A stretch of DNA of 40,972 bases from JBBQYA01 sp038209155 (GCA_038209155.1 JBBQYA010000015.1:1-40972), one strand, 5' to 3'. Numbered from the stretch's first letter, positions 26,310-35,254 are shown. Made by a program: numbers and translations. Notes: generated from the letters alone by a model not told the origin.

Positions 26310-27248
26310 ATGGAAAAATTTTTCTTTCTTTTTCTACTTCTTTTTTCATTTATCAATACTTCTGCGCAAATAAAAGCAGATAGTATAATGAAATCTGTAA
26401 ACTTAGATTCTGTGATGATAGTAAGTAAAGCAGGTCTAAGTCAAGAGGATTTTATAGAAGCCGTTAAAAACGATACGATCTTTTATCGTGCTTTTCAAAG
26501 GATGAAATATTATAGTTTCATTGCGGAAAATACCATAAAAACATTTGACAAAAAAGAGAATTTAGAAGCCACAATTTTTAGAAAAATTTTTCACAACAAC
26601 ACTGGAAAAAAATACAGACAAGAGATTCTAGATCGTAGCGAAGGTGGAAAAATTTATAAAAAAAATGGAAAGTATGAATTGTATACAGTAAAAATGTTTT
26701 TCTATATTTTTATGAATGAAAACAATTCTGATTTTACTACACCTGCCGAAAACGTAGGGAATAATAAAACAGTTGGTAGTACTGATGAAGGATATAAAGA
26801 AAAATTAAAAACGCTTATTTTCACCCCAGGTCGAAAGATTGAAGGAATTCCTTTGATTGGAAATAAAACCAGACTTTTCGATGAAGATTTAAGGAAATAT
26901 TACGATTTTACTTATAATTACGCAACCTACAGAGATCATATTCCAGTTTATTATTTTAGATGTAAAGTAAAGTCTGGAGTAAGTAATTCCAAACAAGATG
27001 ATTTGATGATCAAGGATTTAACAACTATCTTCGATGCAAATAATTTAAAAATTCTTGGAAGAAGCATTTCTATGCAGTATGATTCTTTGCCATTTGACTT
27101 CGATGTAAAAATGAATATAGAATTAGATTATTTTGGTGAAGAATTACTTCCAGTTCAGATTAATTACCAAGGAAAATGGGATATACCTTTTAAAAAAGCA
27201 GAAAATTGTTCTTTTGATATAAAACATATTAATTACCAACTAAAGTAA
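26310..27248 (+). CDS. Unknown exported protein
   Basis: This 312-aa protein has a signal peptide ending near residue 20 (TSAQ). The mature protein has no motif that I recognise; it has an N-terminal helical stretch, AFQRMKYYSFIAENTIKTFD, and a C-terminal region of alternating strands (DFDVKMNIELDYFGEELLPV). The length and signal suggest a periplasmic or outer-membrane-associated protein. It lies 39 nt downstream of pntB on the same strand and could be read through from that operon, though a functional link is doubtful. Confidence 0.75.
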   Translation: MEKFFFLFLLLFSFINTSAQIKADSIMKSVNLDSVMIVSKAGLSQEDFIEAVKNDTIFYRAFQRMKYYSFIAENTIKTFDKKENLEATIFRKIFHNNTGKKYRQEILDRSEGGKIYKKNGKYELYTVKMFFYIFMNENNSDFTTPAENVGNNKTVGSTDEGYKEKLKTLIFTPGRKIEGIPLIGNKTRLFDEDLRKYYDFTYNYATYRDHIPVYYFRCKVKSGVSNSKQDDLMIKDLTTIFDANNLKILGRSISMQYDSLPFDFDVKMNIELDYFGEELLPVQINYQGKWDIPFKKAENCSFDIKHINYQLK

Positions 27249-27860
27249 TTTTTTTTTAAATTTTAACATTAACTATTATTTCTCAATTCTATGTTAGAAC
27301 GAACCATAATTCCTTTTACTTATTCATGTTTTAAATTAAATAATAGTAGAAGATAAATTTCCACTTTAATGAATAATAGAATCAATTCATTTTGAGAAGT
27401 CAAACATCAATAATTTATTGATCGACATACCATTCCTAATAAATGAACTTATCATATTTCATTTGCTAAATTTTTGATTAATAAATTTCTATTAATAATA
27501 AATTTGGAAGATCGTAGATTATAACTTTTTTCTAAAAAAATTATATTTCCAAAAACAATTTTTGAGTTATTTAAAAAAAAATAATTTCAAAAAAGGTTGC
27601 TTTTTTTAAAAATAAATATCTTTTTATTTTTTTAAAAAAGTAAACAACCTCCCAAAAATAATGAGCGTAAGGATTTCAATTAGCTTAATTTAAGTATTAA
27701 TATTTTTTATTTAAATATCTAATTTTCAATAGATATCAAGTTAGAATATAAAATAATCTTAAAAAACGAACTAAGTGAAACATTAAAATTAATTAATTGA
27801 AGTGATCAATCAATCAAATTAAAAACAAACAAAAATGAAAAAAAACTAACAAATTAAAAC
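27249..27860. other. AT-rich intergenic region with an imperfect inverted repeat
   Basis: These 612 nt hold no convincing gene. The composition is extremely AT-rich. An imperfect inverted repeat at 27595-27649 has GGTTG/CAACC ends and long T/A runs inside with a 4-nt bulge; it lacks a following T-tract, so it is not a plain terminator. Just before the next gene a five-codon frame (ATG at 27835, MKKN-stop at 27849) repeats the start sequence of that gene. No -33/-7 pair stands out. The region probably contains the promoter and a leader for the DUF4397 gene. Confidence 0.5.
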
Positions 27861-29567
27861 ATGAAAAAACTAATTTTAAAATCCTTATTAATGGTTTTGC
27901 TATTTTCAAGTAGTAAAGCTTTAGCTCAACCTGCACGAGTTCAGGTTATTCACAATTCAGCAGATCCAGCAGCTTCTATTGTTGATGTTTATGTAAATGG
28001 AAATCTTCTTTTAGATAATATTGCTTTCCGAACAGCTTCTCCTTTTATCAATGCACCTTCGGGAGTTCCATTAAGTATTGCAATTGCACCTTCCACCAGT
28101 ACAAGTGTTGCCGATGCGATTGCGACTTTCCCAATTACGTTAGTAGCCAATGCAAAATATGTTGTAGTAGCAAACGGAATTGTAAGTGCAACGGGGTTTA
28201 ATCCAAATCAACCATTTGATTTAGATATTTATCCGTTAGCAAGAGAAACATCAACTGTAACTGGCAATACCGATGTTTTGGTAGCGCACGGTTCTACCGA
28301 TGCACCAGGAGTAGATGTGGTAGCAGTTGGAGCAGGAACGGTTGTCAACAATTTAGTGTATGGAACCTTCAATCCTTATTTAGAATTGCCAACAGCAAAC
28401 TACACTTTAAACGTAAAAGACAGTGCAAACACAACAGTATTAGCTAGTTATTCTGCACCATTACAAACATTAGGTTTGCAAAATCAAGCATTAGTTGTAG
28501 TTGCATCTGGCTTTTTGAATCCAGCAAATAACAGCAACAGCACTAATACTTTTGGACTTTGGGTTGCACTTTCGGCGGGTGGGCCTTTGGTACAATTACC
28601 ACAATCACAGGCACGAGTACAAATTATTCATAACTCAGCAGATCCAGCAGCAGCAACGGTGGATGTATATTTAGGAGCTGCAAAATTGTTGGATAATGTT
28701 GCTTTTAGAACGGCAACTGCATTTATAAACGCACCAGCAGAAACCGCACAAGTAATTTCCGTTGCACCTTCTACCAGTACAGGTGCTTCCGATGCGATTG
28801 CGACTTTCCCAATTACGTTGGCAGCCAATGCAAAATATGTTGTTGTAGCAAACGGAATTGTAAGTGCAACGGGATTTAATCCAAACCAACCATTTGATTT
28901 AGATATTTATCCGTTAGCAAGAGAAACATCAACTGTAACTGGCAATACCGATGTTTTGGTAGCGCACGGTTCTACCGATGCACCGGGAGTAGATGTGGTA
29001 GCAGTTGGAGCGGGAACGGTTGTCAACAATTTAGTGTATGGAACCTTCAATCCTTATTTAGAATTGCCAACAGCAAATTATACGTTGCAAGTAAAAGACA
29101 GTGCAAACACGATAGTATTAGCTAGTTATTCTGCACCATTACAAACATTAGGTTTGCAAAATCAAGCATTAGTTGTAGTTGCATCTGGCTTTTTGAATCC
29201 AGCAAACAACAGCAACAGCACTAATACTTTTGGACTTTGGGTTGCACTTTCGGCTGGTGGACCTTTGGTACAATTAAGTAGTTCTGTTGGAATATCAACT
29301 ATCAAGAAAAGTGAAAAAATTAAAATTTATCCAAATCCAACTTCAGATATAGTCACAGTAGAAATTGAATTATCGAAATCAGATAATCTAAGAATAGAAA
29401 TGTTGGATGTAACAGGAAAAATAATTTATTCCAGAGAATTGGGTAAACAAAATGCTGGGTTAATAAACTCTACAATTGATGTTTCGCAAATCAGTAACGG
29501 GCTTTATGTTCTTAAAGTGATACAAGGCAACGAACAAAAAACAAATACAATTAGTGTAAATCATTAA
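27861..29567 (+). CDS. Secreted DUF4397 tandem-repeat protein, T9SS cargo
   Basis: This 568-aa protein has a signal peptide (ending ALAQ, residue 23), two tandem DUF4397 units of 226 residues each, and a C-terminal type A T9SS sorting domain (IKIYPNPTSDIVTVEIEL ... GLYVLKV). Each unit begins ARVQ(V/I)IHNSADPA and contains FRTA, ATFPITL, VLVAHGSTDAPGVDVVAVGA and a closing FGLWVALSAGGPLVQL. Each unit itself contains two related halves, since IHNSADPA...VDVY and AHGSTDAPGVDVV are similar. It is probably a cell-surface or secreted beta-sandwich protein; the ligand is unknown. The units are almost identical in DNA over their last two thirds. A strong terminator follows. Confidence 0.9.
   Translation: MKKLILKSLLMVLLFSSSKALAQPARVQVIHNSADPAASIVDVYVNGNLLLDNIAFRTASPFINAPSGVPLSIAIAPSTSTSVADAIATFPITLVANAKYVVVANGIVSATGFNPNQPFDLDIYPLARETSTVTGNTDVLVAHGSTDAPGVDVVAVGAGTVVNNLVYGTFNPYLELPTANYTLNVKDSANTTVLASYSAPLQTLGLQNQALVVVASGFLNPANNSNSTNTFGLWVALSAGGPLVQLPQSQARVQIIHNSADPAAATVDVYLGAAKLLDNVAFRTATAFINAPAETAQVISVAPSTSTGASDAIATFPITLAANAKYVVVANGIVSATGFNPNQPFDLDIYPLARETSTVTGNTDVLVAHGSTDAPGVDVVAVGAGTVVNNLVYGTFNPYLELPTANYTLQVKDSANTIVLASYSAPLQTLGLQNQALVVVASGFLNPANNSNSTNTFGLWVALSAGGPLVQLSSSVGISTIKKSEKIKIYPNPTSDIVTVEIELSKSDNLRIEMLDVTGKIIYSRELGKQNAGLINSTIDVSQISNGLYVLKVIQGNEQKTNTISVNH
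27933..28610 (+). repeat. DUF4397 tandem repeat, unit 1
   Basis: This is the first of two in-frame direct repeats with a period of exactly 678 bp (226 codons). Its start (GCACGAGT) recurs at 28611. From about 28109 to 28598 I count roughly 18 differences from unit 2; the first 170 bp are far more diverged. Confidence 0.92.
28611..29276 (+). repeat. DUF4397 tandem repeat, unit 2
   Basis: The second copy of the 678-bp unit. Similarity to unit 1 runs to the TACAATTA at about 29276, where the linker to the sorting domain begins. Changed residues in the near-identical part include Val/Ala (LVANAK, LAANAK), Asn/Gln (TLNV, TLQV) and Thr/Ile. Confidence 0.92.
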
Positions 29568-29610
29568 TAATAAAAGAATTTAAAATCTTTATCTGAATGT
29601 GTTTTCCTTG

Positions 29611-29644
29611 CTCCTTACTAAGTAAAATTAGTAAGGAGTTTTTT
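29611..29644 (+). terminator. Intrinsic terminator after the DUF4397 gene
   Basis: A perfect 11-bp stem (CTCCTTACTAA at 29611-29621, TTAGTAAGGAG at 29628-29638) with a 6-nt loop and six T directly after it. Confidence 0.93.
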
Positions 29645-29738
29645 ATGATAATAAAAAAATGAGGGTATAGTTAATTAAATATTTCAACCAGAAATCTTTT
29701 GAGCAATTTTTTCTCTAATAACTCATCCATACAATTTG

Positions 29739-29746
29739 TATTTTTG
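29739..29746 (+). promoter_or_regulatory. Candidate -7 element for dnaG (TATTTTTG)
   Basis: An exact TAnnTTTG match 16 nt before the dnaG ATG; transcription would start about 10 nt before the start codon. No TTG lies at the right distance upstream. Confidence 0.4.
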
Positions 29747-29762
29747 ATTCCGCAAATAAAAA

Positions 29763-31694
29763 ATGATCCGTCCAGAAACTATAGAACAAATAAACAATAC
29801 TGCTCAGATAGAGGAAGTGATTAGTGATTTTGTTCAATTGAAAAAGCGTGGGGCAAATTTATTAGGAAATTGTCCTTTTCACAATGAAAAAAGTCCATCA
29901 TTTACCGTTTCTCCATCAAAAGGAATTTATAAGTGTTTTGGATGTGGAAAAGCAGGAAACTCAGTGAATTTTGTGATGGAGCATGAGAAATTTACTTATC
30001 CAGAAGCACTTAGATATCTTGCCAGAAAATACAATATTGAAATTGCTGAGGAAGTAAGATCTGAAGAAGATTTGCAAAAAGCATCTGATAGGGAAGGGCT
30101 TTATTTAATTAGTGAATTCGCCAAAGACTTTTATCAAGAACGTTTGCACGAAACTGAGGAAGGGCAATCTATTGGTTTAAGTTATTTCAAAGAGAGGAGT
30201 TTTAGAACAGAAACCATCAAAAAGTTTGAGTTGGGATATGCTCCATCAAGTTGGGAAAGTTTGAGTACTTCAGCTGTTCAAAAAGGATATAATCCTGAAT
30301 TTTTAGAATCAACAGGACTTTCTATAAAGAATGAATCAGGAAAATTAAACGATAGATTTCGATCGCGAGTGATGTTTCCGATTCATAATATGAGTGGTCG
30401 GGTTATTGGATTTGGGGGAAGAGTTTTGGCTACTGATTCCAAAACTGCGAAATACATAAACTCTCCTGAATCAGAAATTTATCATAAAAGTGATGTTTTG
30501 TATGGTGCATTTTTTGCCCGCAGAAAAATAAAAGAATTAGATGTTTGCTATTTAGTTGAAGGATATACGGATGTAATTTCTTTACATCAGTCTGGTATTG
30601 AGAATGTTGTAGCTTCATCTGGAACATCATTAACAGTAGGGCAGATTAAAATAATAAGTAGACTTACACAAAATATTGTAATTCTATATGATGGAGATGT
30701 TGCTGGAATTAAAGCATCGCTGCGTGGAATGGAAATGATTTTGGAAGAGGGAATGAATGTGAAAATCGTTCTTTTTCCAGATGGAAATGATCCAGATAGT
30801 TTTATAAAAAAACAAGGATCCACGGAGTTTGAAAAATATTTGATTAAGAATCAGCAGGATTTTATTTTATTTAAAACCAATTTATTATTAAAAGAAACTC
30901 AAAACGATCCGATAAAAAAGGCGGAATTGATTAGAGATCTGGTAGAAACTATTGCAAAAATACCCGATGCAATTAAGGCAAGTGTGTTTATTCAAGAATG
31001 CAGCTTTTTATTACAAACCGAAGAACAGCTCTTAATAAATGAGCTGAATAAAATCAGAAAAAAAAATCTTTCAAAAAACTTCTCCACCAATATTGAAAGC
31101 ACTGTTGTTCCAGATATTATTCCCGAAGAAAAAATCGAGACTAAAGGAATTGAAGTTCAAGAGGAAGAGATTATTCGAATATTATTAAATTATGGAGCGT
31201 TAGAATTACCACAAACCACGGAAGAAATACAGGATGAAGTGAATAAAACGTTAATTGCAGAATTTATTTGTGAACAAGTGGAGGAATTTGAATTTGAGAA
31301 TCCAGTTTGTAAATTACTTTTAGAAGAATTTAACAAAGCTATTAATTTGAACGTAAAAATACCTGAGCAGCAATTTTTTATTCAGCATGAAAATACCTTA
31401 GTTGCAAATTTGGCAATCTCACTTTTATCTTCAAGATATGTATTAAGTGATAATTGGACAAAAATGCACAATATCCAAATTCCAACTGAACAAGAGATTT
31501 TAAGAAGTACTGTCTTCACAGGTATTTATCATTTAAAGCTTCGTAAAGTTCAAGGTTTGATGGAGAAAACAAAAAATGAATTAAAAACGATAAAAAATGA
31601 GGAAGATGAAAAAATATTACAACATCATTATATTAAGTTAAATTCATTAAAAATCGAGCTTTCAAAACTATTAGGAGCAGTTATTGTAAAATGA
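29763..31694 (+). CDS. dnaG: DNA primase
   Basis: This 643-aa primase makes RNA primers at the replication fork. The N-terminal zinc ribbon has Cys37-Pro-Phe-His40 and Cys58/Cys61 (CPFHNEKSPSFTVSP, YKCFGCGKAGN). The catalytic core contains GYAPSSW, IHNMSGRVIGFGGRVL and the TOPRIM motifs YLVEGYTDVISLHQSG (acidic Glu/Asp) and ILYDGDVAGIKAS. The C-terminal part from about 450 is a divergent helicase-binding domain. The length is usual for DnaG. Its stop overlaps the rhomboid gene by 4 nt. Confidence 0.96.
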   Translation: MIRPETIEQINNTAQIEEVISDFVQLKKRGANLLGNCPFHNEKSPSFTVSPSKGIYKCFGCGKAGNSVNFVMEHEKFTYPEALRYLARKYNIEIAEEVRSEEDLQKASDREGLYLISEFAKDFYQERLHETEEGQSIGLSYFKERSFRTETIKKFELGYAPSSWESLSTSAVQKGYNPEFLESTGLSIKNESGKLNDRFRSRVMFPIHNMSGRVIGFGGRVLATDSKTAKYINSPESEIYHKSDVLYGAFFARRKIKELDVCYLVEGYTDVISLHQSGIENVVASSGTSLTVGQIKIISRLTQNIVILYDGDVAGIKASLRGMEMILEEGMNVKIVLFPDGNDPDSFIKKQGSTEFEKYLIKNQQDFILFKTNLLLKETQNDPIKKAELIRDLVETIAKIPDAIKASVFIQECSFLLQTEEQLLINELNKIRKKNLSKNFSTNIESTVVPDIIPEEKIETKGIEVQEEEIIRILLNYGALELPQTTEEIQDEVNKTLIAEFICEQVEEFEFENPVCKLLLEEFNKAINLNVKIPEQQFFIQHENTLVANLAISLLSSRYVLSDNWTKMHNIQIPTEQEILRSTVFTGIYHLKLRKVQGLMEKTKNELKTIKNEEDEKILQHHYIKLNSLKIELSKLLGAVIVK

Positions 31695-32383
31695 ATTCGG
31701 AAGAAAGAAAGAGAATAATTATTAGTTTATTAATTGCAGTAAGCTTTATTTATGTGTTATGGTTGGTTCATTTTTCTGCTATTTATTTTAAAATTAATGT
31801 AAGTGAATTTGGACTTATTCCAAAAAAGATAATCGGACTTCGAGGAATTATTCTGGCTCCGCTTTTACACGCAGATCAATTACATTTAATTTCCAATTCT
31901 GTTTCCTTATTCATTTTAAGTTGCATTGCAGTATATTATTATCGCAAAATATTTTTCTCTTCATTTATTATTATTTATTTGTTAAGTGGAGTTTTAGTTT
32001 GGTTTTTTGCCCGGCCATCAAGCCATATTGGAGCCAGTGGAGTGGTGTATGGTTTAGCTACTTTTATTTTTTTTAGCGGAGTCTTGAGGCGTGATGTTCA
32101 ACTCATTACCATTTCTTTATTAGTGATATTTTTATATGGAAGCTTATTTTGGGGTTTGTTTCCATTCATACCACATCAATCTTTTGAATATCATTTGGCG
32201 GGAGCTGTTTCTGGTATTTTATGTGCTTTTATTTACAAATCAAAGGGACCACAAAGACCTATTTACAGTTGGGAACAAGAAGGATATATTCAAGAAGATT
32301 TTGAAATGGAAAATCTTGAAATAGAGAGACTGGAGAAAGAAATGGAGGAATTGAAAAAAATAGAGAAAGAAGATCAGGAATAA
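31691..32383 (+). CDS. Rhomboid family intramembrane serine protease
   Basis: This 230-aa protein has six membrane segments (residues about 9-180) and a charged, coiled C-terminal tail (ENLEIERLEKEMEELKKIEK). The catalytic pair is Ser116 in HIGASGVVYG and His168 in YHLAGAVSG; the oxyanion region HLISN (His65, Asn69) is also present. Rhomboids cleave membrane proteins within the bilayer; the substrate is unknown. The gene overlaps dnaG by 4 nt (ATGA) and is therefore coupled to it. Confidence 0.92.
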   Translation: MNSEERKRIIISLLIAVSFIYVLWLVHFSAIYFKINVSEFGLIPKKIIGLRGIILAPLLHADQLHLISNSVSLFILSCIAVYYYRKIFFSSFIIIYLLSGVLVWFFARPSSHIGASGVVYGLATFIFFSGVLRRDVQLITISLLVIFLYGSLFWGLFPFIPHQSFEYHLAGAVSGILCAFIYKSKGPQRPIYSWEQEGYIQEDFEMENLEIERLEKEMEELKKIEKEDQE

Positions 32384-32426
32384 TTTTTATATTTAATTTT
32401 TATATAATCTTATCTACTTTCATAAA

Positions 32427-32924
32427 ATGAAAAATATAATTACTGGTTTACAGCTTTTATTATTTATTATTCTTTTTTCGAATTGTAAAAAAGACGACAA
32501 CAAAGCAGATATTATTATTAAGGAAGAAGTCTCTTTTCTTAGTTTTAAAGTAAATAATGTGCTTTATTTAAGTACTGATAATACAGCAGACTCAAGCATC
32601 ACTAATCAAGGAAAAAAGCAAACCCTAATAATTTCTAAAAATTCTACTAATGAGAAATTAGTAATACGATTTGGAGCTAGAGGATTAGGAACTTTCTTTT
32701 TTAATCAAATAGTGGGATCAGAAAAGCCTACAACAGCACTTTATTTTAAAAATGACTCTACATTTCAAGCACTAAACGGAAGTATTAAAGTTACTAAATA
32801 TGATATTTTTAAGAAAACGTTATCTGCTACCTTTTCTTTTAATTCAAATTATCAATTTTCAGGGTTACCAGCATCAAAATTTATCACAGAAGGAGAAATA
32901 AAAAATATTAAATTGGGAAATTAA
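32427..32924 (+). CDS. Unknown lipoprotein
   Basis: This 165-aa protein has a lipoprotein signal with lipobox FSNC (Cys20) followed by KKDDNK, the acidic/lysine context common for surface or periplasmic lipoproteins in Bacteroidota. The mature domain is predicted to be beta-rich (EVSFLSFKVNNVLYLST, LSATFSFNSNYQF), like small immunoglobulin-like domains common in this phylum. I do not recognise a named family. It follows the rhomboid gene by 43 nt. The hairpin at 33015-33048 may terminate its transcript. Confidence 0.78.
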   Translation: MKNIITGLQLLLFIILFSNCKKDDNKADIIIKEEVSFLSFKVNNVLYLSTDNTADSSITNQGKKQTLIISKNSTNEKLVIRFGARGLGTFFFNQIVGSEKPTTALYFKNDSTFQALNGSIKVTKYDIFKKTLSATFSFNSNYQFSGLPASKFITEGEIKNIKLGN

Positions 32925-33014
32925 GAAATAGATAATTGAATTTGAAACTCAAGAAAAAACCCATTTGAATAGTATTATATAGGATTCGATATTAATTAAA
33001 TACTTTTCATAGCA

Positions 33015-33048
33015 AATTAAGAAAGATTCCGAAGAACCTCTCTTAATT
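33015..33048. terminator. Hairpin between convergent genes, UUCG tetraloop on the minus strand
   Basis: Two 15-nt arms (33015-33029, 33034-33048) flank a 4-nt loop. Read on the minus strand, all 15 positions pair (two as G-U) and the loop is UUCG closed by C-G, the very stable cUUCGg tetraloop. It lies 8 nt past the pspC stop. On the plus strand the arms have two A-C mismatches, but a T-rich run (GTTTTATTTTATT) follows, so it may also end the lipoprotein transcript. The minus-strand U-tract is poor. Confidence 0.7.
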
Positions 33049-33056
33049 GTTTTATT

Positions 33057-34682
33057 TTATTGATTTCGAGTGGAATCAACCTGTTCAATATTTGTATTTT
33101 CTATTCTTTTTTCTTTACAAACTAAACCATTTCGAGTCATCATCCATTCTGTTTTTTGATCTTTGAAATCTCTATTTTCATCATGTTTACATTCCCAAAG
33201 ACTGATGTTGTTTAAGTATCTATCTAAATTTCCATTAATAATCAATCGAGTGTTTTCTGGTATTTTTAATGTTATTTCTAGTTCTTGTTTTCTGTTTAAA
33301 GATTTTTGTGTGAAAGTAAATATAGGATCAAACGTGATAATAGAATCTTGTAATGTGTAATTATATTGGATTTTTTCTGCATTTTGAATGGCGTCAGATA
33401 ATGTATTTCCATGAGCTGAAGCTGTACTTACGATCGTAGATAAATTATCTTCACTCATTTTAATCTTTATTTCTACTCGATTGAAATCAGAATTTGCCAT
33501 GTTCCCACGTAAAACTTTTGTTTTCTTTTCACCAAATAGATTCAAATTAATTGTAGTGCTATCTTCCGAAGAAAATGGAGTCAGTTCATTCAAGTTTAAA
33601 TAATAAACCTTGTTTTTGCTTTCTAACAAAGTTTCTGATTTTTCCAATTTACCTTCCTCTTTGAAATCCTTTGCGATTTGAGAAGCTGAATAACCAGTAA
33701 AAGTAAGTGAGACTATCCAAAACAAAAGCAAATAAAGTGCAAGTTTTCTATTGATATAAGCGTTTTTGAATAAAATTTTAATAGAAATAAGAAAAATTGC
33801 TATTAGGGGAATAATTGCAGTAAATGCCACACTTACCGTAGAAAACGTCTGTAAAGAATTATCAGCTAATTGTAAGGGAAAAAAATCTTGAAAATTTGAA
33901 GGGTATACATTTAGAGCAGCCAAGAAAACTGCAATTAGGGCTATGATTCCTATAAAGCCAATGAAAAGAAAAAGCACCGATGCTATTACAGCAATTAATC
34001 TTACCAAACCTCCTAAAACTCTTAAAATCAATTCTACAAGTTCTTGAACAAAGTTTTTAACTTTATCACCCGCCGGAACTATCAAGGTTCCGGCAGAATT
34101 AAAATTTCTTCGAAGATCCCCCAATTCTTCTTTCACAGATTGTGTAATTCCAGAAAGATCCAATTTTTGTCCTTTCATTTGCATTTTCTCAGATCTAGTT
34201 TTTGCAACGGGGACTATGATCCAAAGTAAAACATAAAGTAAAAAACCAGTTCCAAATATAAAGAACAAAACTGCCAGAGCTAACCTAATCCAAACTGGAT
34301 CTGCATCAAAATAATTAGCTATACCAGAGCAAACCCCGCCAATTATTTTGTCGTCTGGATTTCTAAATAGTTTTCTCTTAGTTTCTGGTTTTGAATAAGT
34401 TTCTTCTTTCGTACTTGTTTCTTCAAAGTCTGCTACCTTTCCCATTCTTTCAATTAAATAGTGTATGTCGGCTGGTATTAAAACCTGTCTGTTTTCTTTT
34501 TTTAATAAGTCGCTAAACATTTCTGCCACTCGGTTCTCGATGTCCGTTATTATTTCAAAACTGTCTTCAGAATTACTAAAATGACGTTTTACATCGTTCA
34601 TGTAATTTTTCAGCACTTCGTATGCATCTTCTTCTATGTGAAAAATAACGCCGCTGATGTTGATAATTATTGTCTTGTTCAT
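33057..34682 (-). CDS. PspC domain membrane protein
   Basis: This 541-aa protein has an N-terminal region (1-95) beginning MNKTIIINISGVIFHIEEDAYE, then a PspC domain (about 100-165; RNPDDKIIGGVCSGIANYFDADPVWIRLA and the following helix), and three or four further membrane spans (about 215-330). A periplasmic or extracytoplasmic beta-rich C-terminal half resembles the adhesin-like DUF4097/2807 beta-helix group. PspC is a phage-shock/envelope-stress sensor domain. The gene is 12 nt downstream of padR on the same strand, an arrangement common in Bacteroidota, where PadR probably represses the pair. There are no pspA or pspB genes. Confidence 0.92.
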   Translation of the reverse strand: MNKTIIINISGVIFHIEEDAYEVLKNYMNDVKRHFSNSEDSFEIITDIENRVAEMFSDLLKKENRQVLIPADIHYLIERMGKVADFEETSTKEETYSKPETKRKLFRNPDDKIIGGVCSGIANYFDADPVWIRLALAVLFFIFGTGFLLYVLLWIIVPVAKTRSEKMQMKGQKLDLSGITQSVKEELGDLRRNFNSAGTLIVPAGDKVKNFVQELVELILRVLGGLVRLIAVIASVLFLFIGFIGIIALIAVFLAALNVYPSNFQDFFPLQLADNSLQTFSTVSVAFTAIIPLIAIFLISIKILFKNAYINRKLALYLLLFWIVSLTFTGYSASQIAKDFKEEGKLEKSETLLESKNKVYYLNLNELTPFSSEDSTTINLNLFGEKKTKVLRGNMANSDFNRVEIKIKMSEDNLSTIVSTASAHGNTLSDAIQNAEKIQYNYTLQDSIITFDPIFTFTQKSLNRKQELEITLKIPENTRLIINGNLDRYLNNISLWECKHDENRDFKDQKTEWMMTRNGLVCKEKRIENTNIEQVDSTRNQ

Positions 34683-34694
34683 GATGAGTTTTTA

Positions 34695-35048
34695 TTAAGA
34701 ATTAAATGGTGTTGTGTTGTTTTTTGGTTGTATAGATAAGGAAACTGCGTATGATAATTCTGTCCAAGTTTTATCTAATTCAGATAATACCTGAATCCCA
34801 GTTTCAGATAATTTGTAATATTTTCTGGGTGGCCCCGAAACGGATTCTTGCCAATTATATATCAGTAATCCATTATTTTTTAATCTGGTTAGAAGCGGGT
34901 ACAAAGTTCCCTCCACTACCATTAATCGTGCAAGCCGCAGCTCCCCGATTATGTCTGAGGCATATGTCTCGCCCTTGGCGATTATAGAAAGAATACAATA
35001 CTCAAGTATTCCTTTCCTCATTTGGGTTTGTGTATTTTCGACTATCAT
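34695..35048 (-). CDS. PadR family transcriptional regulator
   Basis: This 117-aa winged-helix repressor is counted from the ATG at 35048 (MIVENTQTQMRKGILEYCIL), the family's usual start; a longer frame from 35084 adds a non-homologous tail. The winged helix has VVEGTLYPLLTRLKNNGLL and SGPPRKYYKLSETG, the classic PadR motif. PadR proteins sense hydrophobic compounds or stress and often repress their own operon. Here the partner gene is the PspC protein. The promoter -7 element ends 5 nt before the ATG, so the transcript would be nearly leaderless. Confidence 0.93.
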   Translation of the reverse strand: MIVENTQTQMRKGILEYCILSIIAKGETYASDIIGELRLARLMVVEGTLYPLLTRLKNNGLLIYNWQESVSGPPRKYYKLSETGIQVLSELDKTWTELSYAVSLSIQPKNNTTPFNS

Positions 35049-35052
35049 ATAA

Positions 35053-35084
35053 CAAAGATACTGCTTATCTATGGTACTTTGCAA
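35053..35084 (-). promoter_or_regulatory. padR-pspC promoter
   Basis: On the minus strand, TTG (35084-35082), a 21-nt spacer and TATCTTTG (35060-35053). The predicted transcription start coincides with or closely precedes the padR ATG at 35048. The sequence CAAAGATA...TACTTTG on the plus strand (35053-35081) forms an imperfect inverted repeat over the same promoter, a possible autoregulatory operator. Confidence 0.6.
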
Positions 35085-35254
35085 TACATAGTTCTAAATA
35101 AATTTAGTAAAATGATATTATTTTAACTAAGTTATTGAAAGTGAGGTAGAATAATTTTAAAATAAAATTACTTAATTAGAAAATAGATTAACATTTAGAA
35201 TAAAATGATATTGAAATTGGTAGATTATTATGATATAAAAACTAAAAACTCATC

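Noticed and set aside
28628..28889. Two overlapping minus-strand frames of 66-72 codons inside the DUF4397 gene
   Set aside because: They are antisense to the repeat domain and owe their openness to its biased alanine/valine codons.
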